Assembly: GCA_965199095.1 (NCBI GenBank)
Contig: CBDAQM010000006.1
Coordinates: 744,001-808,000 of the forward strand
From: LMUY01 sp965199095
GTDB taxonomy: Bacteria > Pseudomonadota > Alphaproteobacteria > Acetobacterales > Acetobacteraceae
Direction of reading: 5' to 3'
DNA length: 64,000 bases
Made by a program: the position numbers and the translations under genes. Under the pieces are notes generated by a model. The model saw only the letters and a program-made list of their open reading frames with translations. It did no database searches and had not been told where the DNA came from. Positions 17,638-26,358 of the stretch are shown in pieces. The first letter of the stretch is position 1; every line of letters begins with the position of its first letter.

Positions 17638-18549
17638 TCAGCTCAGCCACTGGCTTTCGATCGGCTCGGCCGTGTCGACCCAGGGGTTGGCGTTCAATTG
17701 CGCGCCGATCACGCCGATCTTCAGCAGCGACCTGGCCGCGGCGGTCAGCGTCACCGGGTGGTACAGCTTGTCCGGCATGATGCCGTAGGGCGTGCCGTCG
17801 ATGCGGTGCTGCCCCATCAGCATGGCGCGCGCTGCCTGATAGTAGGCCGGCGTCAGCGGCGCGTAGCTCTTCAGCGCCGTCTGGAAATAGCCCAGGCCCA
17901 CGTTCATCAGTCCGTCCACGCCCCACGTGAACTTGTCCGACATGAACACGCGCTCGCTGTTCAGGTCGGTCAGCGCGCGCAGGTTGAACGGCTCGGCGGT
18001 CTGCTTGATCAGCGGCTTCAACGGCTGGCGCGTGTCGAACAGATACCAGGCCGGCCCCGGCTGATCGCCCGCATTCGGCTCCTGCAGGTTGGTGAACGTC
18101 GTGACGTTGCCCGAGCTATCGTAGCCCGAGTGCGTGCCGAAATAGGACACACCGTCATAGGCTTTGAGGCTTTCGCCCGACTTCAGCAGCCCGAAGGCCA
18201 GGATGTCCGGCAGCTCGCCCGCGCGGCTGCCCATCATCTGCGCCACCGGCCCGTAGATGCCGTAGCGGTCATACTTGATGTCGGTCCGCTTGATCTCGAT
18301 CGTGTTCTCGAACTGCTTGTTGACGATCTCGAACGCGCTGCCCGATAGCCCGTGGATGTTGCGGTCGCCGATCCACTCGCGCAGGCCGGGGATTTCATCC
18401 AAGCGCGGATACCCCTGCGCGTAGCCAGCGCTCGGCACGTCGCTGCAGAACCCCCGCCATTGCGTCGGCGCGGCGGCAAACTGAATGTTGAACTGGGTGC
18501 TGAGGCTGTCGCTCAGCGATAGCAGCAGCGGGATGGTGATTTCGGGCAT
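17638..18549 (-). CDS. T: Major capsid protein, Mu gpT family
   Basis: The 303-residue protein matches the Mu major head subunit: LREWIGDRNIHGLSGSAFEIVNKQFENTIEI is a family hallmark. RDTDIKYDRYGIYGPVAQMMG-like and SDKFTWGVDGLMNVGLGYFQTAL segments also fit. It forms the icosahedral shell with an HK97-like fold by family knowledge. It lies downstream of the protease and decoration genes in the standard Mu order. Confidence 0.95.
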   Translation of the reverse strand: MPEITIPLLLSLSDSLSTQFNIQFAAAPTQWRGFCSDVPSAGYAQGYPRLDEIPGLREWIGDRNIHGLSGSAFEIVNKQFENTIEIKRTDIKYDRYGIYGPVAQMMGSRAGELPDILAFGLLKSGESLKAYDGVSYFGTHSGYDSSGNVTTFTNLQEPNAGDQPGPAWYLFDTRQPLKPLIKQTAEPFNLRALTDLNSERVFMSDKFTWGVDGLMNVGLGYFQTALKSYAPLTPAYYQAARAMLMGQHRIDGTPYGIMPDKLYHPVTLTAAARSLLKIGVIGAQLNANPWVDTAEPIESQWLS

Positions 18550-18555
18550 GTCAGA

Positions 18556-18978
18556 TCACATCCGGACCCAGGGGTTGAAACGTTCGTCGAAGCCCTCCAG
18601 CACGCCGCATTGCAAATGCGCGCCGCTGTTGCTGGACAGGCTGACGGTCTGGTCGTCGATCGCGTAAACCGCCGCGCCGATATTCGCGGCAACAGGCACC
18701 ACGTCGAACGGCAACTGCCACGACCCGCGCCGGCACCGCACGGCCATGGGCGCCTGCAGCGAGCTGGTGAAGCCCGTCGGCGGCAGGTTGGACTGCATGC
18801 GCTCGGCGATGCCGACGTTCACGAGCGCCCCGGCCGATCCGGCGGGCACGATGGTGAAGTCGGCGCGGATGGCGACGATGCTGCCGCGATACACGATGAA
18901 GCCGGCGCCCACGTAGTAGCCGAACTCGACGGGGACCTTTTCGCGGACGTCCAGCTTGCGATCTGCGGAGAGCGCCAT
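18556..18978 (-). CDS. Probable capsid decoration protein
   Basis: The 140-residue protein lies between protease and capsid, where Mu-like phages often carry a decoration or DUF2190-like gene. It is rich in beta-strand-forming segments (VPVEFGYYVGAGFIVYRGSIVAI, AANIGAAVYAIDDQTVSL). The VYAIDDQTVS motif resembles the A-V-Y-x-D element of DUF2190 proteins. Its ATG overlaps the protease stop by one base. The role is inferred from position and this weak resemblance. Confidence 0.6.
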   Translation of the reverse strand: MALSADRKLDVREKVPVEFGYYVGAGFIVYRGSIVAIRADFTIVPAGSAGALVNVGIAERMQSNLPPTGFTSSLQAPMAVRCRRGSWQLPFDVVPVAANIGAAVYAIDDQTVSLSSNSGAHLQCGVLEGFDERFNPWVRM

Positions 18979-20030
18979 CAGCCATGCCCTCCGGCTTGCG
19001 ACGCTTCACGCTCCTGGCGCTGCTTGGCCAGCACCATCGCGTCCAACCCCATCCTGCCCGCGACCTCGCGCTCTTCCGCGGTCGGCACGGCAGGATCAGC
19101 ACCGGGCAGCCGCTGCCGATGCCCCAGGCCGCCGGCGTGCAGCGAGATCATCGCGGCAAATTCCTTCTCGACGCCAGCGGGGTCGGCCATGTGGCGCGTG
19201 ACGTAGTGGTCGCGCAACGCGGTGATCGGCTTGCCCGCCTTGATCGCGGCGTCGATCACGGCCTCCGCCTCCCGGCGCGCCTGCCCATTGCGCACCTCGA
19301 TGAGCTGCGTGTTGAGGCTGATGACCTCGCGCGCCAGCCGCTCCACCTCGGCGGCGCTCCTAGCGCTCGCCTCGCCGCCAGCCGCGGTGCGGGCATGCAA
19401 CACAGTAAGGATAGCGCCGGCATCCGCATCCTTCGCCACGCCGGCCGCCTCTGCCAGGCGGGACAACTCCGCCGCGTGGGTGCTGATCGCCTGCATCTTG
19501 CTGCGCGCGGCAGCAACGCAGGCGGCCAGCGTGGCATCTTTCGGCAGGCCGAGCGCCTCCCGTAGTGGGGTCAGATCATCCATTCCGGGGTCCTGATGAT
19601 GGAGGGTGGTAAGCGCGAGGTTCGGGGTGTTGGTCAGCCCGGCGCGCAGCACGCGCAGCACACGGCCGCTCGCGTCCTGCGCCAGCGCCGGAGAGATGCC
19701 CTTGTAAGCCTGGTCTTCCAGCAGCGCGCGGCCGGCGCCGGTCCAGCGCACATCGCCCCACAGCCCGTCGGCTTCGGCGTGGATGGCTGTGATCCAGCCG
19801 CGGGCCGGCGATTGGCCGCCCAGCTTGGCCGCGAGATCGATGGAGTGGTTTTCGTCGATCGGCAGTTCGCCGCCGGCCATGCTGTCCCGCGCCACGGCGG
19901 CCGGGTCATCCAAGCGATAAGGACCGCGCCCGTCCAAGCCGCGGAACGTGCCGGCCGGGGTGAGGTGCACTCGCTTAGGCGGTCCACCCGAAATGTCGAG
20001 TGCCGCGTGCAGGATGATGACGGTATCCAC
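18978..20030 (-). CDS. I: Head maturation protease and scaffold, Mu gpI family
   Basis: The 350-residue protein has the phage I protease domain at its N-terminus. Segments are HLTPAGTFRGLDGRGPYRLD, then ELPIDENHSIDLAAKLGGQSPARGWI, then YKGISPALAQDASGRV. A helical, scaffold-like C-terminal half follows (ARSAAEVERLAREVISLNTQLIEVRNGQ). In Mu the scaffold Z starts inside I; an internal start was not resolved here. GTG 20030 is preferred because the longer in-frame start at 20075 would cover the conserved late element. No strong ribosome site precedes 20030. Confidence 0.88.
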   Translation of the reverse strand: MDTVIILHAALDISGGPPKRVHLTPAGTFRGLDGRGPYRLDDPAAVARDSMAGGELPIDENHSIDLAAKLGGQSPARGWITAIHAEADGLWGDVRWTGAGRALLEDQAYKGISPALAQDASGRVLRVLRAGLTNTPNLALTTLHHQDPGMDDLTPLREALGLPKDATLAACVAAARSKMQAISTHAAELSRLAEAAGVAKDADAGAILTVLHARTAAGGEASARSAAEVERLAREVISLNTQLIEVRNGQARREAEAVIDAAIKAGKPITALRDHYVTRHMADPAGVEKEFAAMISLHAGGLGHRQRLPGADPAVPTAEEREVAGRMGLDAMVLAKQRQEREASQAGGHG

Positions 20031-20218
20031 GGACCGGACTGTCGCGCGCGCCCGTCCCGGTCGCCATGTCGACACGTGTCACGACATCCGCGACAGACGC
20101 GCGTCTGGCGCAACCGCCCTTCCAAAGCCCCGATGCTGCGCGCAAACCCAGATCGGCCGTCCTGCCCCCTCTTACGGCCTCTTAACCGGCTCTTAAAACT
20201 GAGCTGCCACCGACGTCG
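20031..20218. other. Non-coding gap between G and I (place of the Mu strong gyrase site)
   Basis: This 188-nt gap is the longest non-coding stretch inside the structural cluster. It holds late-element copy B. It also holds a perfect 14-bp palindrome, CAGACGCGCGTCTG, at 20094-20107. Near 20163-20195 lies a set of near-tandem repeats (minus strand TTAAGAGCCGG, TTAAGAGGCCG, TAAGAGGGGG). In Mu, the strong gyrase site needed for replicative transposition lies between G and I, at the genome centre. This gap is also about midway along the prophage. A gyrase-site role is inferred only from position. Confidence 0.4.
20038..20082 (-). promoter_or_regulatory. Late-element copy B (before protease I)
   Basis: The minus strand reads GTGACACGTGTCGACATGG (20082-20064), then 9 nt, then CGGGCGCGCGCGACAGT (20054-20038). 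The same two blocks with the same 9-nt gap occur before the endolysin. Mu has a C-activated late promoter just upstream of gene I. The second block ends 8 nt before the GTG start, so a transcript from here would have a very short leader. Confidence 0.65.
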
Positions 20219-20728
20219 TCAGCCGGTCGCGAGCAGCTTGTTGAGGTAGCGCCCTGCCAGTTCAGCGATCTCCTCGTCATCGGCGGCCGACAGGCCCAGA
20301 TACGGCCGCGCCGGGATGGTGACCTGCCGGGCGATGACCAGCGTCGGCCCGAGAAAAAATCGCAGCGCCTTGGCCTTGGTCGGCCGGATGACCGCGCCGA
20401 ACTGGTGCACGGCGGCGTAGATTTTGTTGCTGCCCCACACCACGCTGTCCACGCCGGTGTCGAAGGTGATGCTGCCTTGCAGCCCGCCTGACATACCGCT
20501 GCCGATCAGAATGCCAGTGCCCGTCTTGACCGCGGCGTAGGCCGGCAGCAGCGGCTTCCACGGCGATCCCTGCGGATCGGTCCCGGCGTTGAACCGCTCA
20601 TGCGTGCTGTGCACCAAGTAGACGCCGATCTGCCGCAACAACGGCGCCGAATGCGCCAGGCCGGCAGCGGCGGACCGCAGGCCCGGCAGCGCATGGCTGA
20701 TGTCGAAGGTGGCGGTGATCCCTGTCAT
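20219..20728 (-). CDS. G: Phage virion morphogenesis protein, Mu gpG family
   Basis: The 169-residue protein matches the gpG/virion morphogenesis family: RFNAGTDPQGSPWKPLLPAYAAVK, then ILIGSGMSGGLQGSITF, then YAAVHQFGAVIRPTKAKALRFF and IPARPYLGLS. In Mu gpG acts in tail-end or head completion. A 140-nt gap with a GGGG...CCCC hairpin-like segment but no gene separates it from F. Confidence 0.92.
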   Translation of the reverse strand: MTGITATFDISHALPGLRSAAAGLAHSAPLLRQIGVYLVHSTHERFNAGTDPQGSPWKPLLPAYAAVKTGTGILIGSGMSGGLQGSITFDTGVDSVVWGSNKIYAAVHQFGAVIRPTKAKALRFFLGPTLVIARQVTIPARPYLGLSAADDEEIAELAGRYLNKLLATG

Positions 20729-20868
20729 GCTGGCATCCTGCGCGCGCGCACCCTATACTGGCCAGGCTGGCGAGACCACGAGACGCTGGATTGGCCTGCC
20801 TTACCCGGCCCTGGTAGCCGAGGAAGCTTGAGGGGCGCGGCGCACCCCCTCGCCGGCAACATCCCCCC

Positions 20869-22245
20869 CTACAGCTTACCTGAAATCAGCTCATAGCGGC
20901 CGGCGTTGCGCAACGCCTTAGCCGGCACCAGGCTAGCGCTTTTCACGCCGTTGATGCTGCGGCGGGGCGCACCGAACGTGCCGCGGGCCTTGATCGACAT
21001 GCCGAGCTGCACGATCAGCCGGCCGCGTCGCTGCTCTTGCGGGTCGGACGGTTCGAACACCATCACTAGGTTTCCATCCTCCCGATCGCGCAGCACGGCG
21101 AGCGGCTTGGCCAGCAGCTCAGGCAAGCGCCGCAAATCCTGCAGCGAGATGCCGCGCCCGACCGCGGCCTTCGCCGGCCGGCTCATGTGCAGCATTTGCT
21201 TCGCCGTGACGGTCAGCTCCGGTGTCGCCGGCGCTTCGTGGCGCGCCGCCAGCCAATCCATCACCTCGGTCGACAGCGCGCCGATCACGCGCGAACTGCC
21301 ATCCGACCGGCGCTCCCGCAACACACGCTCCGACCAGGTGACAAAATCCTGCCCGCCGGTCAGGCGGTTCGCCGGCGGCGGCGGGATCGTATGGTCCGGG
21401 ACGTGCTCACCGGTCTGCACCAGCACCGGCTCCTCCGCTGCTGCGGGCACATGCGCGGGCGAGGCGGGCTTCGGCATGGACGCCGCCGCCGGCGCAGGTG
21501 TGACGCCGCCGCGCGCCGGTATCTGGCCGACGATGGGGCGATCCGCATGCTCCAGCCAGGCCTGGCCCGGGTTGTAACCGAAGCTCGGATCAATCCCGCG
21601 GGGGACCTGCACGGTGCGCCATCCCTCGCCGTCACGGATGCGGACGGGATGCAGATCGAGCGGCGGCGCTTTGTCCGGGCCAGTCTTGCCCATGCGCGCA
21701 AGCCCGCGGCCGCTGACCGGCGAGACCGAGCAATGACAGCGCCAACCGTTGGGCGGGAAATGCGTGCTCCACCAGGGATCATCCGCCTTCAGCGTGAGGC
21801 CCGACCACGCCACGTGCTGCACGCGCGGATGCAGCGCCGCGTTGTGCTGGTATCGCCAGTATGGATACGCTTCCAGCACGTCAGGCTCGGTGAGCTGGGC
21901 ATAACGCCCCGCGGAATAGGCAGTCGACAGATTGGTTTCGTAGATGATCCGCGCGCGCCAGGCCGGCGTGCCGTTATACACCCAGCCGTGCTTGGCGACG
22001 ATGGTGTCGAAATCGGCGCGGAACTCGGCCAGCGACGTGCCCTGTTCCAACGCCTTGGCTACCGCGTCCCGAAAATCCTGCACGAGGGCGGTGCTGGCGG
22101 CGCCGGCAACGCTGAAGGCGCGGGTGTGGGCCTCGTTCCACACGTCGGTCCATCGCTCCGTCGGAACGTTCACCTTCTGCCGCAAGAAGGCGATCGCTTC
22201 CTTGGGCGGGAGCGAGACGGCCGAGATCAGGGACGGGTCAGCCAT
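20869..22245 (-). CDS. F: Head morphogenesis protein, Mu gpF (gp30), with nuclease-like C-terminal domain
   Basis: The 458-residue protein has the minor-head domain in the first half. Visible parts are WRARIIYETNLSTAYSAGRY, the conserved HPRVQHVAWSGL, and WWSTHFPPNGWRCHCSVSPVS. After a Pro/Ala linker (about residues 250-290) comes a separate C-terminal domain. Its LPELLAKPLAVLRDREDGNLVMVFE...RRGRLIVQLG pattern resembles the barnase/EndoU/colicin-like nuclease domains (PBECR group) that several phage head proteins carry. That second assignment is tentative. Start ATG 22245. Confidence 0.85.
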   Translation of the reverse strand: MADPSLISAVSLPPKEAIAFLRQKVNVPTERWTDVWNEAHTRAFSVAGAASTALVQDFRDAVAKALEQGTSLAEFRADFDTIVAKHGWVYNGTPAWRARIIYETNLSTAYSAGRYAQLTEPDVLEAYPYWRYQHNAALHPRVQHVAWSGLTLKADDPWWSTHFPPNGWRCHCSVSPVSGRGLARMGKTGPDKAPPLDLHPVRIRDGEGWRTVQVPRGIDPSFGYNPGQAWLEHADRPIVGQIPARGGVTPAPAAASMPKPASPAHVPAAAEEPVLVQTGEHVPDHTIPPPPANRLTGGQDFVTWSERVLRERRSDGSSRVIGALSTEVMDWLAARHEAPATPELTVTAKQMLHMSRPAKAAVGRGISLQDLRRLPELLAKPLAVLRDREDGNLVMVFEPSDPQEQRRGRLIVQLGMSIKARGTFGAPRRSINGVKSASLVPAKALRNAGRYELISGKL

Positions 22246-22276
22246 GGATCAGTCGTCAGTCATCAGACGCCAGTCG

Positions 22277-22633
22277 TCAGACCGGCAGGAGGGCGTCGCC
22301 GTTGTCGTCCCAGGCGATACCGTGCCTCTGCGCCAAATCCTGCAACTTGCCATGGTTGCTGATAATTGCTCGGTTCGCCTCAATCTCAGCCTTGATGCTG
22401 GCAAGGCGCTTCTCCTGATACACCACAGCGCTTCGCATCTCATCGAGGGTGCTGCATAACGTCTCACGCTCGCCGGCCTGCCGGAGCTGCGTTTCGACCT
22501 GGATGCGCAATGCTTCAACCGCATCCTCATAACTCTCGCCGGGCTCGACAACGCCTTCCAGTTCCACGGCGTGGTGGCCGTAACCGTGCGGCGTGCTGAC
22601 CAACTTGCGCAGGCGGATCGTGGTGACCTTCAT
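22277..22633 (-). CDS. Unknown 118-residue protein with coiled coil
   Basis: No family was recognised. The N-terminus MKVTTIRLRKLVSTPHGYGHHAVELEGVVEPGESYEDAVEALR resembles a small ligand- or nucleic-acid-facing beta/alpha unit seen in phage accessory proteins. Residues 60-95 form a likely coiled coil (EMRSAVVYQEKRLASIKAEIEANRAI). GGGGCGAAGAG before the ATG is a plausible ribosome site. It lies between portal and gpF. Confidence 0.6.
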   Translation of the reverse strand: MKVTTIRLRKLVSTPHGYGHHAVELEGVVEPGESYEDAVEALRIQVETQLRQAGERETLCSTLDEMRSAVVYQEKRLASIKAEIEANRAIISNHGKLQDLAQRHGIAWDDNGDALLPV

Positions 22634-22644
22634 CTCTTCGCCCC

Positions 22645-22785
22645 TTATCGGACGGCGATCGCCGCCGAGGAACGATCTCGACGGCGACGCGGTCCAGTTC
22701 TCCCGTTTTGCTTAGGCCGCCGCGGCAGCGGTCGACCCGTCATGACCTTCTTGGCGAGCGTGATCCTGCAACGCACCTTGCCCAT
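22645..22785 (-). CDS. Small basic protein, 46 residues
   Basis: The ATG at 22785 overlaps the portal stop by one base (TGATG), as at many junctions here. The frame encodes 46 residues, strongly Arg/Lys-rich (TGRPLPRRPKQNGRTGPRRRRDR). It ends 11 nt before the ATG of the next gene. It could bind nucleic acid by charge alone. No known family was recognised, and the evidence for expression is the coupling geometry only. Confidence 0.5.
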   Translation of the reverse strand: MGKVRCRITLAKKVMTGRPLPRRPKQNGRTGPRRRRDRSSAAIAVR

Positions 22786-24392
22786 CAGCGCACCCCCTTG
22801 ATCTCGTCCAGCAGCGCCGCTTGGCCCGCAAGATGGGCGATGGCCAGGCCGCGCTGCAGCGCCAGGGTCATCTGCTCCGGATCAAGCTCCAGCTTCTGCA
22901 AGCTGTGCATTAACTCCGGCAGGCTGCGCGCTTCCTCGACCACGGCGCGCACCTGGTGGGTGAGCCCGACCAGCGCGCCCTGCGCATCCTCCGCCAGCCG
23001 GTCGCCGATCGCCTGCACGAGCAAGGGATCGGCCGTCTTCGCCCGCACCTTCAGCGCCCGCGTCATCATGCTCTGCAAGGCCGGGTCGAGGTCCGGGCTG
23101 TCTTCCAGCGAGCGCGTCGGCGGCTTACCGTCGGCGACCGCCTCGGCCGGTGAGGCAGCGATGACCGCTTCGCCCTCCTGCGGCTCCTCCAAATTGAGCC
23201 GCTGCAGTATGTCGGCCGTGCGGACCCGCAGCCCGAACGGCGCAAGCCGGGAGATGGTGTTGACCACCTCCGACAACGGCACCTCGTCCGGCCGCCCGAT
23301 ATGGCAGGCCGGGCTGTCCTCGGCGCCCGGATAGTTGAGCCCGATGATCACGGCGAACAACTGCTGCGTGATCGAGGCGGAGGACATGCCGGCGTCGTGC
23401 CGCTCGATGTCCTCCTGCACGAGCCGGTGTTCCTGGCTGACCGCGTGCCCGCCGGAGATCGCATCCGTCGTCGTGGTCTGCCCCAGCACCGCCTTGCTGA
23501 TCTGCTGGTCGTGCCAGTCCGCTTTTTCCCGGTAGAGCCGGGCGCCCTCCGTCGTGTTCCGTTGTTCGATGAACTCGATGATCATGCCTTCCGGGATCAG
23601 CGCCGCGCAGTCGCCAGCGATATTGGCGATCGCGGTCCACAGCACGTCGCGATCCTCCGGCGTGGAGTTGGGCCCGTATTTGCCCACCCGGATCGGCTGC
23701 CCATAGTTCTGGACGAAGGTCGACCAGTCGCGGACCGAAAACTCTTTGAGCATCCAGCTCCAGGACGCGATGCGCGCCAGGCCGGAGCGCAGCACCAGGC
23801 CGGACTTGTTCGGATGGCGGTGCACGATGAACTTGCACGGCGCCAACGGGACCAGCAGCCCGTCATCCGAGCGCAGCAGGATGGTGTCGCCATCCGCGCG
23901 GTCGATCTCGAAATAGCGCTGCGGTCGCCAGATCAGCGCCTTGGGCAGGATCGATTTGGGCGTCACGTCCCAGTCGATCTCCAGCACGCTGTAGCCCTTG
24001 CCGATCGCGTCGGCCATGTTGAACAGCGCGGCGGACAGTACGCCCGTCTTCAGCCAGTCGGTGAGGAAGTCGGCTTGCTTCTTGTGGTCGGCATCCGTGC
24101 GGATGGCCTCGACCGTGATGGGCAACTGCGACATCTGCCGCTTCCGCGTGCCCAGCACGGCCGAGTAATGCAGGTCGCGCTCCTCGATATCTTCGGCGAG
24201 CTGCATGTATTCCAGGCTGAGGCCGAGGTCGGCCTGGCGATGGATGCGCGCCAGCCGGTGCGGCGTGTATCCGCCGGACAGCAGCGCTGCGAACGGCGCC
24301 CGCACGCCCGCCAAGGTCGGCCCCGCCACCTGGTCGCGCAGCTTGCCGCGATCCGTCCTGGCGATCGGCTGGCCATACTGGTCCAACAGCAT
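22785..24392 (-). CDS. Portal protein, Mu gp29 / DUF935 family
   Basis: The 535-residue protein matches the Mu portal. Hallmarks are YMQLAEDIEERDLHYSAVLGTRKRQ near residue 60, KGYSVLEIDW, the WRPQRYFEID segment, GLARIASWSWMLKEFSVRDW, and KAVLGQTTTTDA. Twelve copies form the DNA gateway of the head by family knowledge. Its ATG overlaps the DUF4326 stop by one base. Confidence 0.95.
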   Translation of the reverse strand: MLLDQYGQPIARTDRGKLRDQVAGPTLAGVRAPFAALLSGGYTPHRLARIHRQADLGLSLEYMQLAEDIEERDLHYSAVLGTRKRQMSQLPITVEAIRTDADHKKQADFLTDWLKTGVLSAALFNMADAIGKGYSVLEIDWDVTPKSILPKALIWRPQRYFEIDRADGDTILLRSDDGLLVPLAPCKFIVHRHPNKSGLVLRSGLARIASWSWMLKEFSVRDWSTFVQNYGQPIRVGKYGPNSTPEDRDVLWTAIANIAGDCAALIPEGMIIEFIEQRNTTEGARLYREKADWHDQQISKAVLGQTTTTDAISGGHAVSQEHRLVQEDIERHDAGMSSASITQQLFAVIIGLNYPGAEDSPACHIGRPDEVPLSEVVNTISRLAPFGLRVRTADILQRLNLEEPQEGEAVIAASPAEAVADGKPPTRSLEDSPDLDPALQSMMTRALKVRAKTADPLLVQAIGDRLAEDAQGALVGLTHQVRAVVEEARSLPELMHSLQKLELDPEQMTLALQRGLAIAHLAGQAALLDEIKGVR

Positions 24393-24775
24393 CAGGCCGG
24401 CTCCTCCACGTCGGATACCTCTATCGCATTGGCAATGCGCAGCAGCGTATCGGCATGGCACGGTGTGCCGGGATCACACCAGCACGCCAGGTTCACGCCG
24501 GCTAAGTGCCTTCGGATACGATCCTCGATCCGTTCAGCGTCGGCCGCGTGAAGCCACACGGCATGCGCCTGAGCGGCCTCGCGCGTTGCGAAGTTGCGCC
24601 GCCCGTCAACGCTAAAGCTGAACGGGCCTTCCTTTTCGATGACGTGGTGGTTGCCCCACTCAGTGGCGCGGTCGACGCGGCGGCATTCCAGGCCGTTCGT
24701 TTGCCGTGACAACTTCGCCAGGTTGAAGCCGGGCTGCCGCGACAACTGCAATCGGACCGGCAGCGTCGCCGTCAT
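24392..24775 (-). CDS. DUF4326 protein inserted between terminase and portal genes
   Basis: The 127-residue protein shows the DUF4326 pattern. An N-terminal RRVDRATEWGNHHVI (Trp-Gly-Asn motif) is followed by a middle helix with AAQAHAVWL. The Cys/His-rich end is LACWCDPGTPCHADTLLRIAN. The family is widespread in phages and bacteria, and its biochemical activity was not something I could establish. It overlaps the terminase stop by 4 nt and the portal start by one base, so it is co-translated with packaging genes. Confidence 0.8.
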   Translation of the reverse strand: MTATLPVRLQLSRQPGFNLAKLSRQTNGLECRRVDRATEWGNHHVIEKEGPFSFSVDGRRNFATREAAQAHAVWLHAADAERIEDRIRRHLAGVNLACWCDPGTPCHADTLLRIANAIEVSDVEEPA

Positions 24776-26358
24776 ATCGACCGCTCCCGCAAGCGTTGCC
24801 GCTCCCGCGCCTTCAGGTCCGGCGCGCGGCCAAGCCAGGCCTCGCCGCGCGGCGCGTCGAACATTGACCGGGCCGGCGGCACGGGCTGGTAGCCATAGAC
24901 CTCCGGGTCCGCCTCGCTGGCAGCATAGGCCAAGCAGCCAGCAATCGCCGCGTCGCCGTGGCGCTGGGCGCCGGCATCGTCGCGGCGGCGATCCGGCACG
25001 CGCGCCACGCCGCGCACCAGCTTGAGCATGCGGAAATCATCCAGCACCTGGTCATCCCGCGGCATCGTCATCGTGCCGTCGTCGAGCGCTCCCTTCATCC
25101 TGGGCATGTGCTCGCGATACCAGGGCTCAGACAGTTGCACGCCCTCGAAGCGGTCGCCGTATCGCGTGACAGCCACCTCGGCCAGGAACATGCCGTTGCC
25201 GCCGCTATCGAGCTTGGCGCCGCGCAGCCGGGGCACCGTGTCGCACAAGGCAAACAAGACTTGTTCCTGCTGCCGGAACGGCATGCCCCGCAGCTCGATC
25301 ACCAGGCGCGTGCGCCGCACTAGGTCGCGGCCGATCGCCAGCAGCCACATGACGGTAAGGTCGCGGATGCGCCCAAAGTCCTCGCCGAGCGCATGCGCCT
25401 CGGTCTTGTCCAGCTTGTCCAGGCGCGGCCGAAGTTCGGTGCGGATCCAGGCATCAACGACACGGCGCCGACCATCTTCATCAAGCCGCTCGAAATTCGG
25501 CGGCGCGGTCCAGCGCAGCACCACGTCGCGCTCCACCGCCCGCTGCTCCAGCAGCACGGTGGAAAGATAGACGCCGGTCGACGGGGACGGGATGACGTGC
25601 AGCTCCTCGTCGGCATTGTCGCCGTAGATGGCGAGGATTTCCGCCCGCCAGTCGGCTTCGCCCTCTGCGCTCCATTTCTTCTTCTGGGTCAGGCAGATGC
25701 GGCGATACAGCCCCTGTTCCAGGGCTTCGTCGAAGGTGGTGCGCAGCAGCTTGTAGCCCGGCTTCTTGCCGGCCCGGATGTCGTTGACCAGCACGTTGAA
25801 CGGGTTGGTGTCACCATTATGGGTGCTGATGATCAGCACCTTGCCGCCCCAGATCAGTAGCGCGAAGGCGGCCTTGAGCACCTCTTCCAGGTCGTCCATG
25901 AACGCCGCTTCGTCCAGGATCACCAGGCCCTGCTTGCCGCGCAGCGCGCGCGGCACGCTCGGCAGGGCGATGACCTCGAAGCCGGACACGAACTTGATGC
26001 GGAAAGCGCCAATGGACTTTTCGGGCCGCTCCGGGTCCACGAACAGGAACTCCTCGACCTCGCTGGCCGCCGCCTGCATCTCCTTCGCCCACATGCCGAC
26101 GTACTCAACGAACTCGCGGGTCATGTCGCGCTCGTAACCCATGTAGAGCACGTCGCTGCCGCCCTCGCTGCGTGCCAGCGCCGCCTTCTCCGCCGCGATC
26201 GCGCCGGCTGCCCAGGAGAACCCGGTGCGGCGGCTTTTCTCCTCCACCACGACCTGGTGCAGGTCCAGCTCGCGCCAAAGCTCCTGCTGGTAGGGCAGGA
26301 ATACATCCGGCAGCGCCGACGGTGGCAGCCCGAGCGATCCAAGAAGCGTCGTGCTCAC
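24772..26358 (-). CDS. Terminase large subunit, Mu gp28 family
   Basis: The 528-residue packaging motor has an ATPase half with EEKSRRTGFSWAAG (Walker A-like region near residue 40), the Walker B GLVILDEAAFMDD, and LIISTHNGD coupling motif. The nuclease half includes GEDFGRIRDLTVMW, AKLDSGGNG and a final DDAGAQRHGDAAIAGCLAY with acidic and His residues. GTG 26358 overlaps the upstream stop (GTGA), which is why it is preferred over the ATG at 26406. Confidence 0.93.
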   Translation of the reverse strand: MSTTLLGSLGLPPSALPDVFLPYQQELWRELDLHQVVVEEKSRRTGFSWAAGAIAAEKAALARSEGGSDVLYMGYERDMTREFVEYVGMWAKEMQAAASEVEEFLFVDPERPEKSIGAFRIKFVSGFEVIALPSVPRALRGKQGLVILDEAAFMDDLEEVLKAAFALLIWGGKVLIISTHNGDTNPFNVLVNDIRAGKKPGYKLLRTTFDEALEQGLYRRICLTQKKKWSAEGEADWRAEILAIYGDNADEELHVIPSPSTGVYLSTVLLEQRAVERDVVLRWTAPPNFERLDEDGRRRVVDAWIRTELRPRLDKLDKTEAHALGEDFGRIRDLTVMWLLAIGRDLVRRTRLVIELRGMPFRQQEQVLFALCDTVPRLRGAKLDSGGNGMFLAEVAVTRYGDRFEGVQLSEPWYREHMPRMKGALDDGTMTMPRDDQVLDDFRMLKLVRGVARVPDRRRDDAGAQRHGDAAIAGCLAYAASEADPEVYGYQPVPPARSMFDAPRGEAWLGRAPDLKARERQRLRERSI

